DNA of 64,000 nucleotides from Sciscionella marina DSM 45152 (GTDB lineage Bacteria > Actinomycetota > Actinomycetes > Mycobacteriales > Pseudonocardiaceae): assembly GCF_000379465.1 (NCBI RefSeq), contig NZ_KB905436.1, forward strand, positions 86,508 to 150,507, written 5' to 3'. How positions within the stretch are numbered: position 1 is the first letter of the stretch; every line of letters begins with the position of its first letter. Below the pieces are notes generated by a model that made no database searches, was not told the DNA's origin, and saw only the letters and a program-made list of their open reading frames with translations. Both the position numbers and the translations under genes were made by a program. This document shows positions 41,836-50,612 of this stretch, one piece after another.

Positions 41836-43460
41836 CAGAGGAACTGTTGCTGCGCGGTGGATCGGTGCGCACCCTCGACCCGGAGTCCGGTACCGCCGAG
41901 GCGCTACTGATCCGCGGGGACCGGGTGCACACCGTCGGTACGGACCGGGTCGTGACCGCCGCGGCCGGGCCCGCTGCCCGGGTGGTCGATCTGGACGGCG
42001 CCACGGTGGTGCCCGGGATCAACGACGCGCACCTGCACCTGATCTGGCATGCCCTTTCCGGTCCGGAGTTCTGCGTGAACCTGACCGCGGCCGGAAACCT
42101 GGAAGCGGTGGCCACGGCACTGGGTACCGCACCGCCCGGCGAATGGGTGCTCGGCCGCGGCTGGCGGGAGACGAGCATCGCCGAGTTCGCCGAGGGGACC
42201 GCGCGGGTGAACCGGCACTGGCTGGACACGGTCACCGGTGACCGGCCCGCACTGTTGCACCACGCCTCGGCCCATTCGGTGTGGTGCAACAGCTCCGCGC
42301 TGCGCCGGGCCGGGATCACCGCGGCCACCCCGGATCCGCCCGCGGGCGAGATCGTGCGCGACGAGCACGGGGAACCGACCGGGCTGCTGCTGGAATCCGC
42401 GCAGGACTTGGTGAAACGCCTGCTCCCGCAACCGGGGCGGGCGCAACGGCTGGATGCGATCGCCGCGACGATGGCGCGGCTGAACCGGATCGGTGTCACC
42501 AGCGTCACCGATCCGATGGTCACCCCCGAGCTGTGGCAGGACTACCGGGAACTGCACGCGACAGGCCGGCTCACCCTGCGGATCTGCGCGCTGCTGCACT
42601 GGGAGGAACCGGCCACGGACAGCGCGGACGGACTGCGGCGCGCACTCGACGGGCCGCTGCCGCGAGAACACGACGAACTGCTCGGCGTCGGCGGGATCAA
42701 ACTCTTCGCCGACGGGGTGCCCACCCATGGCACGGCGTGGATGTACCGGCCCTATTCCGGTGGCGGGCACGGGAATCTGGTCACCGCGGGCGCCGATTCC
42801 GCGCAGCGGGTCCGCGAACTGCACGCGCTGATCCGGCTCGCGCACCGCAGGCGGATCCGGGTGCAGGTGCACGTGACCGGGGACCGCGCGGCGGACGCGG
42901 TGGTGGACGCCATCGAAGCCGCCGAGGCAGCGACCACCAAAGACCACTGGCCCGATGCCCGGCATGTGCTCATCCACGGCACCTTCCTGTCCCCGGATGT
43001 GCACGAACGCTTGGCGCGCCATGGAATCGGGGTGATCACCAGCTCGCTGATGCGCACCTACAGCGGCCCCTCGATGGTGCGCACCCTCGGCGAGCGGCAA
43101 TGGGCTGACGCCTTTCCCGCGCGCGCCTTGCTGGACACCGGGGTGCCGACGGCGGACAGTTCGGACGCCCCGGTCACCGATCCGGACTGGCGGCGCGGGC
43201 TGGCCACGTTCACCGGGGTGCCTGGGCCGAATCCGTTCGCCGCACCCGCCGCCCGGCTCACCCGCGAGGAGGGCCTGCGGCTGTGGACGAGCGGGCCCGC
43301 CTGGATGGAGAAGACCGAGCGGCACAAGGGAACCCTGGCACCCGGCCGGTTCGCGGATCTGGCCGTGCTCGACGGCGATCCGGTCACCGCGACGGGCGCG
43401 GAACTGCTGGAGCTGCGCTCGGTGCTGACGGTGCTCGGCGGCCGCGTGGTGGCCGGATGA
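41832..43460 (+). CDS. amidohydrolase family 3 (YtcJ-like), last gene of the uptake operon
   Basis: A 542-residue metal hydrolase. PGINDAHLHLIWHA holds the HxH motif, GGIKLFADGVPTHG the metal-bridging Lys/neighbour, RVQVHVTGDRAADAVVD and DARHVLIHGTFL the metal His residues, and TADSSDAPVTDP the metal Asp. No signal peptide. In this context it may cleave an amide or carbamoyl/formyl group from the imported amine before transamination. The start overlaps the ATPase stop. It converges with the MFS gene at 43463. Confidence 0.88.
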   Translation: MTEELLLRGGSVRTLDPESGTAEALLIRGDRVHTVGTDRVVTAAAGPAARVVDLDGATVVPGINDAHLHLIWHALSGPEFCVNLTAAGNLEAVATALGTAPPGEWVLGRGWRETSIAEFAEGTARVNRHWLDTVTGDRPALLHHASAHSVWCNSSALRRAGITAATPDPPAGEIVRDEHGEPTGLLLESAQDLVKRLLPQPGRAQRLDAIAATMARLNRIGVTSVTDPMVTPELWQDYRELHATGRLTLRICALLHWEEPATDSADGLRRALDGPLPREHDELLGVGGIKLFADGVPTHGTAWMYRPYSGGGHGNLVTAGADSAQRVRELHALIRLAHRRRIRVQVHVTGDRAADAVVDAIEAAEAATTKDHWPDARHVLIHGTFLSPDVHERLARHGIGVITSSLMRTYSGPSMVRTLGERQWADAFPARALLDTGVPTADSSDAPVTDPDWRRGLATFTGVPGPNPFAAPAARLTREEGLRLWTSGPAWMEKTERHKGTLAPGRFADLAVLDGDPVTATGAELLELRSVLTVLGGRVVAG

Positions 43461-43462
43461 GC

Positions 43463-44803
43463 TCACCGATCGGCGGCCTCACGCAGCGCGCGAGCGGGAA
43501 TGCCGAGCAGCAGGAGCACCCCGCCGAGCACGACGACGGCCGCGCTGATCTGCAGGCCGAGATCGAGGGTTCCGGTGGTGGTGCGGATCCAGCCGAGCAG
43601 CGCGGGACTGGTGGCCGCGGCGAACGAGCCCATCGTGGTGACCATGGCGATCCCGCTGGCCGCGCCCGGGCCGGACAGATAGATCGAGGGAATCGAGTAG
43701 AACACGGTGAGCCCGCAGTAGTGCGCCGCCGTCATCAGCGTCAGCAGCACGATCACCAGATACGGGTTGCCGTCCGCGAACGAGAGACCGACAAGGCAGG
43801 CGGCGGCGAAGAACTCCGCGCCAGCCGCATGCCAGCGCCGTTCCAGGGTGCGGTCGGAATGCCTGCCGAACAACAGCATCACGACCATGCCGAGGATCGG
43901 CGGGATCGCGGCGAGCAGCCCGATATCGAGCACATCACCGACCCCGGAACTGTTGATGATCAGCGGCGTCCAGAACGAGACCGCGTTGGCGAGCGTGTAG
44001 CAGCCACAGGACACGAGCCCGAGCACGTAGACCCGCGGATCGCGCAGCGCGCGCAGCAGCCCGGAATGCTTGCTGCCCGCGCCCTTGCGTTCCTGATCGG
44101 CGGCAAGATCCAGGGCGATGGCCCGCCGCTGCGCCTCGCTCAGCCAGCCCGCCTCGGCCGGTTTGTCCCGGAAGAACACCAGGACCAGCACCCCCAGCAG
44201 TACCGGAGGGACGGCCTCGACGACGAACAGCCACTGCCAGTCGTGCAGGCCGAGCGCACCGCCGAAGGTGTGCATCACCCAGCCGGAGACCGGCGGGCCG
44301 AGAATGCCGGACAGCGGGACACCGAGGAAGAACAGCGCGGTCATCCGGGTGCGCCGCGCCGAGGGGAACCACTGCGCGAGGTAGTAGAGCGCGCCGGGGA
44401 AGAACCCGGCCTCGGCGACACCGAGCAGAAACCGCGCGCCGTAGAACAGTTCCGGTGTCGTGGCGAGCGCGGTCAGCGCGGTCACCACACCCCAGGAGAT
44501 CATGATGCGCACCAGGGTTTTGCGCGCCCCGATCCTGGCGAGCAGCATATTGCTCGGTACCTCGAAGATGATGAAGCCGACGAAGAACAGCCCGACGGCG
44601 AGCCCGTAGACTCCCTCGCTGAACCCGAGGTCGGCCTTCAACCGGACCTGGGCGATGCCCACATTGGTGCGGTCGACGAAGCTCACCACGTAGCAGGCGA
44701 GCAGCAAGGGCATGACCCGCCACGCGACCTTCCGGTAGAGCGCGGCGCGCGGCACTCCCGCGGCGACACGGTCACCCTGTCCCTCGTGCGAAATCGACGT
44801 CAC
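43463..44803 (-). CDS. MFS transporter, anion:cation symporter (ACS) family
   Basis: A 446-residue MFS protein with 12 TM segments. KVAWRVMPLLLACYVVSFVD and NVGIAQVRLKADLGFSE are the hallmark N-terminus of the ACS family (tartrate, 4-hydroxyphenylacetate, glucarate carriers), with FFLGVPLSGILGPPVSG in TM5. It should import an organic acid anion. The GTG at 44803 has GGAG seven bases upstream; an earlier start would extend into the operator. Site 2 of the MarR-type operator lies 62 bases upstream. Confidence 0.87.
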   Translation of the reverse strand: MTSISHEGQGDRVAAGVPRAALYRKVAWRVMPLLLACYVVSFVDRTNVGIAQVRLKADLGFSEGVYGLAVGLFFVGFIIFEVPSNMLLARIGARKTLVRIMISWGVVTALTALATTPELFYGARFLLGVAEAGFFPGALYYLAQWFPSARRTRMTALFFLGVPLSGILGPPVSGWVMHTFGGALGLHDWQWLFVVEAVPPVLLGVLVLVFFRDKPAEAGWLSEAQRRAIALDLAADQERKGAGSKHSGLLRALRDPRVYVLGLVSCGCYTLANAVSFWTPLIINSSGVGDVLDIGLLAAIPPILGMVVMLLFGRHSDRTLERRWHAAGAEFFAAACLVGLSFADGNPYLVIVLLTLMTAAHYCGLTVFYSIPSIYLSGPGAASGIAMVTTMGSFAAATSPALLGWIRTTTGTLDLGLQISAAVVVLGGVLLLLGIPARALREAADR

Positions 44804-44864
44804 TGTCTCACTCCAGAATCGGCGGACTGGCACACCCGGCTGCGGCACCGAGTCTCTGCCGCGG

Positions 44865-44881
44865 TGTTGTTAATGTCAACA
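44865..44881. promoter_or_regulatory. MarR-type operator TGTTGT-N5-TCAACA between divergent MFS and MarR genes (site 2)
   Basis: TGTTGTTAATGTCAACA with the flanks GGTGTTG/CAACACC gives 7-base arms; one position differs from the other two sites. On the minus strand TTGACA, a perfect -35, lies in it and can serve the MFS gene. It is 47 bases upstream of the MarR start. Confidence 0.65.
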
Positions 44882-44927
44882 CCCGGTCTTGCGGCGGAAC
44901 CCCGGGGCGGTGACCTAGAATCACCGG

Positions 44928-45380
44928 ATGAACACCCCGCTCTCCATCTCCGAGCTGCTCTCCTACCGGATGCACCGGGTGGCGAACGCGATCTCACGCA
45001 GCGCGGCCGCCAGGTACCGCAGGGAGTTCGACGTCAGCCTCGGCGAGTGGCGCACCCTCGCCCTGCTCGGCGAGGACTCGCCGTTGACCCTGAACCGGCT
45101 CGCCGGGCGCGCCGGACTGGACAAGGCGCAGATGAGCAGGGTGGTGGCCAAGCTGGACGAGCGCGGTCTGCTGGACCGCGAGTCCGGAGCGGGCCGCAGC
45201 ACGCGGCTGTCGTTGAGCCGCAAGGGCAAGACCGTCTACCAGGGGCTGATCGACGCGGCCAACGAGCGCAACGACGCCTTCCTCGCCTGCCTGACCGAAC
45301 AGGAACGCGCGGCGCTGGACTCGGCGCTGGACAAACTCGGCAAGCTCGCCAAGGCACTGGAGAGTCAGCAACCCTCCTGA
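44928..45380 (+). CDS. MarR family transcriptional regulator
   Basis: A 150-residue winged-helix repressor: LGEWRTLALLGEDSPLTLNR, LAGRAGLDKAQMSRVVAKLD, ERGLLDRE and SLSRKGKTVYQGL give the wHTH with its wing and dimer helix. It is flanked by two copies of the same palindrome, 44865 on its left and 45382 only one base after its stop, which are probably its own binding sites. Small molecules sensed by MarR proteins are usually acids or CoA thioesters; the acyl-CoA operon downstream fits that. Confidence 0.93.
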   Translation: MNTPLSISELLSYRMHRVANAISRSAAARYRREFDVSLGEWRTLALLGEDSPLTLNRLAGRAGLDKAQMSRVVAKLDERGLLDRESGAGRSTRLSLSRKGKTVYQGLIDAANERNDAFLACLTEQERAALDSALDKLGKLAKALESQQPS

Positions 45381-45381
45381 G

Positions 45382-45398
45382 TGTTGACAATATCAACA
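45382..45398. promoter_or_regulatory. MarR-type operator TGTTGA-N5-TCAACA before the acyl-CoA operon (site 3)
   Basis: TGTTGACAATATCAACA, perfect 6-base arms extended by G and C to 7. It begins one base after the MarR stop and contains the -35 box TTGACA. Confidence 0.7.
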
Positions 45399-45411
45399 CA
45401 TTCGGGATACT
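45384..45411 (+). promoter_or_regulatory. promoter TTGACA-16-GATACT of the acyl-CoA operon
   Basis: TTGACA at 45384-45389 and GATACT at 45406-45411. Start of transcription would fall near 45418, 13 bases before the AGGAGG at 45430-45435 that serves the ATG at 45443. The operator covers the -35, so repression by MarR would be direct. Confidence 0.6.
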
Positions 45412-45442
45412 TCTGGGGCAACCGTTCCCAGGAGGTACTCCG

Positions 45443-46369
45443 ATGGCGGATCGCGTGACGATCTGCGAATGCTTCGCCCGCGACGGGTTGCAGCACGAGC
45501 CGCGCACCGTGCCGACGGCGACCAAACTCGAACTGCTCGACGCGTTCACCGCGGCCGGGTTCCGCCGGATCGAGGCGACCAGCTACAGCCACCCAGGACA
45601 CGTCCCCGCCTTCGCCGACGCCGGTGCGGTGCTCGCCGGGCTGCCGAAGCGCGAAGGCGTCGCGTACAAGGCGACCTGCCCCAATCCGCACGCGGTGCGG
45701 CGCGCACTCGCCGACCTGGACGCGGGCCGTGGCGCCGAGGAACTGAGTTTCCTCGTCTCGGCGACGGAAGGGCACACCGAACGCAATCTGCGCACCGACC
45801 GGGCCACCCAGTGGCAGCGGGTCGCCGAGATGACCCGGCTCGCCGAGGGCAGGTTCACCCTCGTCGGCGTGGTGTCGGTGGCCTTCGGCTGCCCGTTCGA
45901 GGGTGCGGTCGATCCCGGATCGGTGGTCGCGGACATCCGCGCGTTCGCCGAACTCGGTGCCGGACTGATCACCCTCGGGGACACCATCGGTGCCGCGAAC
46001 CCGCGTACCGTCGCGGATCTGTACCGGCGCATCGAGCGCGCCGGGATCACCGTTCCGGTGGTGGCGCATCTGCACAACACCCGGGGCACCGCACTGGCCA
46101 ACTGTGTCGCCGCGCTGGACGCGGGCTGCCGGCATTTCGATTCGGCCTTCGGCGGGGTCGGCGGGCACCCGGCGAAGATCGCCTACGGGCAGGGCCTCAC
46201 CGGGAACGCTTGCACCGAAGACCTGGTCGCGCTGTTCGAGTCGATGAGGATCGAGACCGGGCTCGATCCGGACCTGCTCGCCGCGGCTTCGGTGCGCTGC
46301 GAGCAGGCGCTCGGCCGTGAGCTCTACAGCATGATCGCCAAGACCAGGAAAGAAGGCATGCATGCCTGA
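45443..46369 (+). CDS. hydroxymethylglutaryl-CoA lyase-like protein (HMGL/DRE-TIM family)
   Basis: A 308-residue TIM barrel. CECFARDGLQHE at the N-terminus carries the DRE-type metal/catalytic residues, HLHNTRGTAL gives a metal His-x-His, and GVGGHPAKIAYGQGLTGN aligns to the HMG-CoA lyase active-site loop, which is normally GLGGCP with a catalytic Cys. Here the Cys position is His. It may therefore act on another 3-hydroxy-3-methyl or 4-carbon acyl-CoA or be altered in mechanism. Perfect AGGAGG seven bases before the ATG. First gene of the six-gene operon. Confidence 0.85.
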   Translation: MADRVTICECFARDGLQHEPRTVPTATKLELLDAFTAAGFRRIEATSYSHPGHVPAFADAGAVLAGLPKREGVAYKATCPNPHAVRRALADLDAGRGAEELSFLVSATEGHTERNLRTDRATQWQRVAEMTRLAEGRFTLVGVVSVAFGCPFEGAVDPGSVVADIRAFAELGAGLITLGDTIGAANPRTVADLYRRIERAGITVPVVAHLHNTRGTALANCVAALDAGCRHFDSAFGGVGGHPAKIAYGQGLTGNACTEDLVALFESMRIETGLDPDLLAAASVRCEQALGRELYSMIAKTRKEGMHA

Positions 46370-47093
46370 GGTACTGCACACCGAGGACGAGGACGGGGTG
46401 CGCGTGCTCCGGCTGAACCGGCCGGAGAAACTGAACGCGCTCAACACCGAACTGACCCGGGCGCTGCACGACGCGCTGGTCGAGGCCGACCGCTCCGATG
46501 ACGTGCGCGCCGTGGTGCTCGCCGGGGCCGGGCGGGGATTCTGCGCGGGGGCCGACCTCTCCGAGTTCGGGCAGCTGACCCCGGAGAATCCGGCCGCCGT
46601 GCTCGAGCGCGCGGAACTGACCAGCCGCACCCAGTCACTGCTGCGCGAGCTGTCCACCCCGGTGGTCTCCCTCGTGCAGGGCGCGGCCATGGGCGGCGGC
46701 GCCGGGCTGGCGATCGGCGCCGATATGACCGTGGTGGCCGAGGATGTGAAATTCGGTTACCCCGAGCTGCGCCACTCCATCGTGCCCGCGGTCGTGCTCA
46801 CCGGACTGCAGCGCCAGCTCGGACCCAAGCTGGCCTTCGAACTGATCAGCCTCGGCCGGGTACTGAACGGCGCGGAGATGCTCGAGTTCGGCCTGGCCAA
46901 CCGGGTCACCGAGGCGGAAGGGCTGCTCACCGAGGGACTCGCGATCGCGCGCAGCTGGGCGCAGGCGAGCCCGCTGGCGATGGCCACCACGAAACGGCTC
47001 TTCCACCGGGTCGCCGATCTGCCCTATGCCGAGGCGATGCGGGCCGGGCAGGATGTCAACGTGATCATGCGCGGGTTCCGGGAGAGCCGATGA
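46362..47093 (+). CDS. enoyl-CoA hydratase/isomerase family protein (1)
   Basis: A 243-residue crotonase: VLRLNRPEKLNALNTELTRA, GAGRGFCAGADLSEFG (oxyanion hole), LVQGAAMGGGAGLAIGADM, and GYPELRHSIVPAVVLTGLQR. A Glu typical of hydratases is seen in the ELRHS region but its pair is not clear. The start overlaps the lyase gene by 8 bases. Confidence 0.88.
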   Translation: MPEVLHTEDEDGVRVLRLNRPEKLNALNTELTRALHDALVEADRSDDVRAVVLAGAGRGFCAGADLSEFGQLTPENPAAVLERAELTSRTQSLLRELSTPVVSLVQGAAMGGGAGLAIGADMTVVAEDVKFGYPELRHSIVPAVVLTGLQRQLGPKLAFELISLGRVLNGAEMLEFGLANRVTEAEGLLTEGLAIARSWAQASPLAMATTKRLFHRVADLPYAEAMRAGQDVNVIMRGFRESR

Positions 47094-48277
47094 AACCCTT
47101 GTCCGGCATCACGATCCTGGATTTCTCCCGGGTACTCGCCGCCCCGCTGGCCACCCAGACCCTCGCCGAGCTCGGCGCGACCGTGGTCAAGGTGGAGCGC
47201 CCGGGCCGCGGCGACGAGTCCCGTGGCTGGGAACCCCGGCTGCCCGCGGGAGAGAGCGCGTACTTCTTCGCGTTCAACCGGGGGAAGCGCTCGATCACCC
47301 TGGATCTCAAGTCCGCGCGCGGCCGGGAACTGGCCGCCGGGCTCGCCGCCAAGGCCGATGTGCTGGTGGAGAACTTCCTGCCGGGCACCCTGGACAAACT
47401 CGGCCTCGGCTACGAAACGCTTTCCGCGGTCAATCCCGGCCTCGTCTACGTGTCCAACACCGGATTCGGGCAGGACGGGCCGTACCGTGACCGCAAGGGT
47501 TACGACACGATTTTCCAGGCACTGTCCGGGATCATGCACCTGACCGGGCATCCGGACGCCCCACCGGCCAAGGCCGGTGTTCCCGTCTCGGATCTGGCTT
47601 CCGGGCTGTGGACCACGATCGCGGTGCTCACCGGGCTGCTCGGCAGGGCGAACTCCGGAAAGGGCACGCAGCTGGATGTGGCCATGATGGACGTTCAGCT
47701 GAGCCTGCTCGCGCTGGCCGCGGCCCGGCTGTTCGCCTACGAGGAGGACCCCGTCCGGCAGGGCACCCAGCATCCCGGCCGGGTGCCCTCGGCCGCGTTC
47801 CAGTGCCGCGACGGCCGCTGGCTGCACCTGAGCGCGAGCGACCAGCACTGGGTTCCGCTGTGTGAGGTGCTCGGGCTCACCGAACTCGGCGCCGATCCGG
47901 GGCTCGCGGACAACCGCGGCAGACTCGGCCAGCGCGAGCGGGTGCTCGGCGCGCTGCGGGCCGCGTTCGCGCAACGGCCGCGCCCGGAACTCACCGCGGC
48001 GCTGCGGGCCAGGGAGGTCCCGGTCGGCGAGGTCAACTCCGTGCGGGAAGCACTCGAGGACCCGAACACCGTGGCCCGCGGCATGGTCGGGCATTTCGAA
48101 CACCCCGCCGAAGGGCGGTTTCCCGCGCTGCGCACACCGTTGCGGCTGAGCGGTTTCGCGGATCCGGAACCCGGCACACCACCGGGACTGGGCGCCGATA
48201 CCGAATCCGTGCTCGCCGAATACCTCGGGCTGCCCGAGACCGAGATCGCGGCACTGCGCAGGGAAGAGGTGATCTGA
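47090..48277 (+). CDS. CaiB/BaiF family CoA transferase (class III)
   Basis: A 395-residue CoA transferase: LSGITILDFSRVLAAPLATQ, ERPGRGDESRGWEP, FFAFNRGKRSITLDL, GRELAAGLAAKADVLVENF and the active-site region GYDTIFQALSGIMHLTG with the nucleophilic Asp in GYD. These enzymes move CoA from a donor such as succinyl-CoA to a carboxylic acid substrate. It overlaps the preceding crotonase gene by 4 bases. Confidence 0.9.
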   Translation: MKPLSGITILDFSRVLAAPLATQTLAELGATVVKVERPGRGDESRGWEPRLPAGESAYFFAFNRGKRSITLDLKSARGRELAAGLAAKADVLVENFLPGTLDKLGLGYETLSAVNPGLVYVSNTGFGQDGPYRDRKGYDTIFQALSGIMHLTGHPDAPPAKAGVPVSDLASGLWTTIAVLTGLLGRANSGKGTQLDVAMMDVQLSLLALAAARLFAYEEDPVRQGTQHPGRVPSAAFQCRDGRWLHLSASDQHWVPLCEVLGLTELGADPGLADNRGRLGQRERVLGALRAAFAQRPRPELTAALRAREVPVGEVNSVREALEDPNTVARGMVGHFEHPAEGRFPALRTPLRLSGFADPEPGTPPGLGADTESVLAEYLGLPETEIAALRREEVI

Positions 48278-48279
48278 GG

Positions 48280-49029
48280 GTGGAACCGGTGCTGGTGCAC
48301 AGGAACGCGGGTGTGGCCGAGGTGCGGCTGAACCGCCCCCGGGCGCGCAATGCGGTGAACCTGCCGATGTGCCTCGCGCTGCGGGACACCTTCGCCGAAC
48401 TGGACGCCGATGAGGATGTCCACCTCGTCCTCGTCCGTGCCGAGGGGCCGGTGTTCTGCGCGGGTGCGGATCTCAAGGAGCGCAAAGGAAAGAACGAGTC
48501 CTGGGTGCGCAGGCGCCGGATCGCCTCGTTCGCCGCCTACGAGGCGATCGAACGCTGCGCCAAACCGGTGCTCGCCGCGGTGGACGGCCCGGTCGTCGGC
48601 TCCGGCGGGGAGATCGCGATGAGCTGCGATTTCGTACTCGCCTCGACGGCGGCGAGTTTCCGGTTCCCCGAACCGCACTGGGGCACGGTCGGTGCCACCC
48701 AGCGATTGCCCCGGGTCATCGGTGCACGGCGGGCCAAGGAACTGTTGTTCACCGGCCGCGTGCTCGGCGCCGCGGAGGCCGAACGCCTCGGCCTGGTGAC
48801 CCGGCTCGCCCCGGAAGCGGACTTCGAGGAACTGGTGCACGAGACGGTGCAGGCGATCCGCGCGGCGCCCCCACTCGCGCTGCGGCTGACCAAACAATCC
48901 GTCGACCTCGGTGCGGAAACCGAGCTGAGCACCGGGATCCGCATCGAGATGACCGCGATCGAGCGCAACCTCGCCGACGGCGGCTGGCGGCGCGGAGTCG
49001 AGGAATTCGCGGACCGGACGAAGGAGTGA
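48280..49029 (+). CDS. enoyl-CoA hydratase/isomerase family protein (2), methylglutaconyl-CoA-hydratase-like
   Basis: A 249-residue crotonase with VRLNRPRARNAVNLPM and FCAGADLKERKGKNES. The latter is the AUH/methylglutaconyl-CoA hydratase signature, which fits an HMG-CoA-lyase-like partner in the same operon, though the other leucine-degradation genes are absent. GTG start two bases after the CoA transferase stop. The two crotonases in the operon are not copies of each other. Confidence 0.87.
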   Translation: MEPVLVHRNAGVAEVRLNRPRARNAVNLPMCLALRDTFAELDADEDVHLVLVRAEGPVFCAGADLKERKGKNESWVRRRRIASFAAYEAIERCAKPVLAAVDGPVVGSGGEIAMSCDFVLASTAASFRFPEPHWGTVGATQRLPRVIGARRAKELLFTGRVLGAAEAERLGLVTRLAPEADFEELVHETVQAIRAAPPLALRLTKQSVDLGAETELSTGIRIEMTAIERNLADGGWRRGVEEFADRTKE

Positions 49030-49034
49030 GCGCC

Positions 49035-50612
49035 ATGGACCTGACCGGGATCTGTCCACTCACGACGGACGCGGCGCTGCGGCGGGCCGCGTTCGTCGCC
49101 GGGGAACTCGAAGCGGTGGTCGGCCCGCGGGGGCGGATCGGCTACGCGGAGCTGTCCGTGGAGGTCGCCCGGCTGCGTTCCGCTTTGTACGGCGCGGGAA
49201 TCCGGCGCGGTGATCACGTCGGGCTCTGCCTCGGCAACGGCCCGCGCTGGGTGGCCCTGTTCCTCGCGATCACCTCGCTCGGCGCGGTGACGATCCCGGT
49301 GAACACCCGGTTCAAGGCGGCCGAATTCGAGTACGCCCTGCGCCAGTCGGACATCCGGTTGCTGATCATGGCCGAACGGGTGCTCAGCTCGGAATTCACC
49401 GCGATGCTGCGGGAAATCTGCCCTGCGGTGGACACCAGGCTGCCGGATCCGAAGCTGCCGGAACTGCGCCAGGTCGTCGTGCTCGGCGGCGATGTCCCCG
49501 CGGGGGCGCGCAGCTGGGCGGATTTCCTGGCGGGCGCGCGCGAGGAGATCGCACCGTGCGCCGAACCCGGGGATGTCGCGCTCATCCAGTACACCTCGGG
49601 CACCACATCCTTTCCCAAAGGCGTGCTGCTCACCCACGAGAACATGTGCGCGGACGCGTTTTTCTCGGCGACCCGGATGGGACTGCGCGCGGGCGACCGA
49701 TTCTACAGCGGGCGGCCGTTCTTCCACGTCGCCGGGACCACCCTGTCGATCCTGGCCTGCCTGCAACAGTGCGCCACCCTGGTCACCGCGGAACGGTTCG
49801 AACCGGAGACGGCGCTGCGGCTGCTCGCCGAGGAAGGCTGCACGCACTTCGCGGGCAACGACACCATCGCGCTGATGCTGCTCAACCACCCGGACCGGGA
49901 GCGGTACCGGCTGCGGTTGCGCGGCGCCTGGCTGGCCGCATCGCCGACCGTGGTGCGCCGGGTGATCGAGGAACTGGGCGCGGCCGAGGCGGTGGTCGGC
50001 TACGGACTTTCCGAGGCCTCGCCGAACGTCGCCCAGTCGGCCTGGTGGGAGGACGAGGAACTGCGGGTGTCCGGTGCCATGGCCCCGGAACCCGGGGTCT
50101 CGGTCCGGTTGCGGGACGACGAGGCGGGGCCGCCGGGCGAGATCCTGGTGCGCGGGTGGAACGTGATGCGCGGCTACTACGCGATGCCGGAGCAGACCGC
50201 GGCCGCCGTGGACGCCGACGGCTGGCTGGCCACCGGTGATCTCGGCGAGCTGCGCACGGACGGCCGGCTGGTGTTCACCGGGCGGGCCAGGGAACTCATC
50301 CGGGTCGGCGGGGAGAACGTGGCCCCGGCCGAGATCGAGGCGGTGCTGCACCGGCATCCGGCGATCCGCCAGGCCGCGGTGGTCGGGGTGCCCGATGACC
50401 GGCTCGTCGAGGTCCCGTTCGCCTTCGTGGTGCTCAAACACGAGGTCGCCGAAGCGGACCTGCTCGACTGGTGCCGGGGCGAGCTGGCCCGGTTCAAGGT
50501 GCCCCGGCATCTGCGGATCGTCGATGACTTCGAAGGGATCGGCATGACCGCCAGCGCGAAGGTGCAGAAGAGCAGGCTCGCCGAGCACGCCGTCCGGATG
50601 CTGGCGCAGTGA
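49035..50612 (+). CDS. acyl-CoA synthetase (AMP-forming)
   Basis: A 525-residue ANL-superfamily ligase. P loop YTSGTTSFPKGVLLTH, VGYGLSEASPNVAQ (A5), WLATGDLGELRTDGRLVFTG (A7), RARELIRVGGENVAPAEIEAVL (A8 hinge) and KVQKSRL (A10 Lys near the end) are all present. It should activate a carboxylic acid to the CoA thioester. The ATG at 49035 has AGGAG 8 bases upstream; a GTG at 49026 is the overlap alternative. Part of the MarR operon. Confidence 0.92.
   Translation: MDLTGICPLTTDAALRRAAFVAGELEAVVGPRGRIGYAELSVEVARLRSALYGAGIRRGDHVGLCLGNGPRWVALFLAITSLGAVTIPVNTRFKAAEFEYALRQSDIRLLIMAERVLSSEFTAMLREICPAVDTRLPDPKLPELRQVVVLGGDVPAGARSWADFLAGAREEIAPCAEPGDVALIQYTSGTTSFPKGVLLTHENMCADAFFSATRMGLRAGDRFYSGRPFFHVAGTTLSILACLQQCATLVTAERFEPETALRLLAEEGCTHFAGNDTIALMLLNHPDRERYRLRLRGAWLAASPTVVRRVIEELGAAEAVVGYGLSEASPNVAQSAWWEDEELRVSGAMAPEPGVSVRLRDDEAGPPGEILVRGWNVMRGYYAMPEQTAAAVDADGWLATGDLGELRTDGRLVFTGRARELIRVGGENVAPAEIEAVLHRHPAIRQAAVVGVPDDRLVEVPFAFVVLKHEVAEADLLDWCRGELARFKVPRHLRIVDDFEGIGMTASAKVQKSRLAEHAVRMLAQ

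Noticed and set aside
41832-43460. Duplication between the two YtcJ-like amidohydrolases (9674 and 41832)
   Set aside because: They share family motifs but differ throughout, so they are not a recent duplication.
43283-45442. Long N-terminal extension in frame with the HMG-CoA-lyase-like gene
   Set aside because: It runs antisense to the MFS gene and through the MarR gene and operator; the AGGAGG and ATG at 45443 fix the start.
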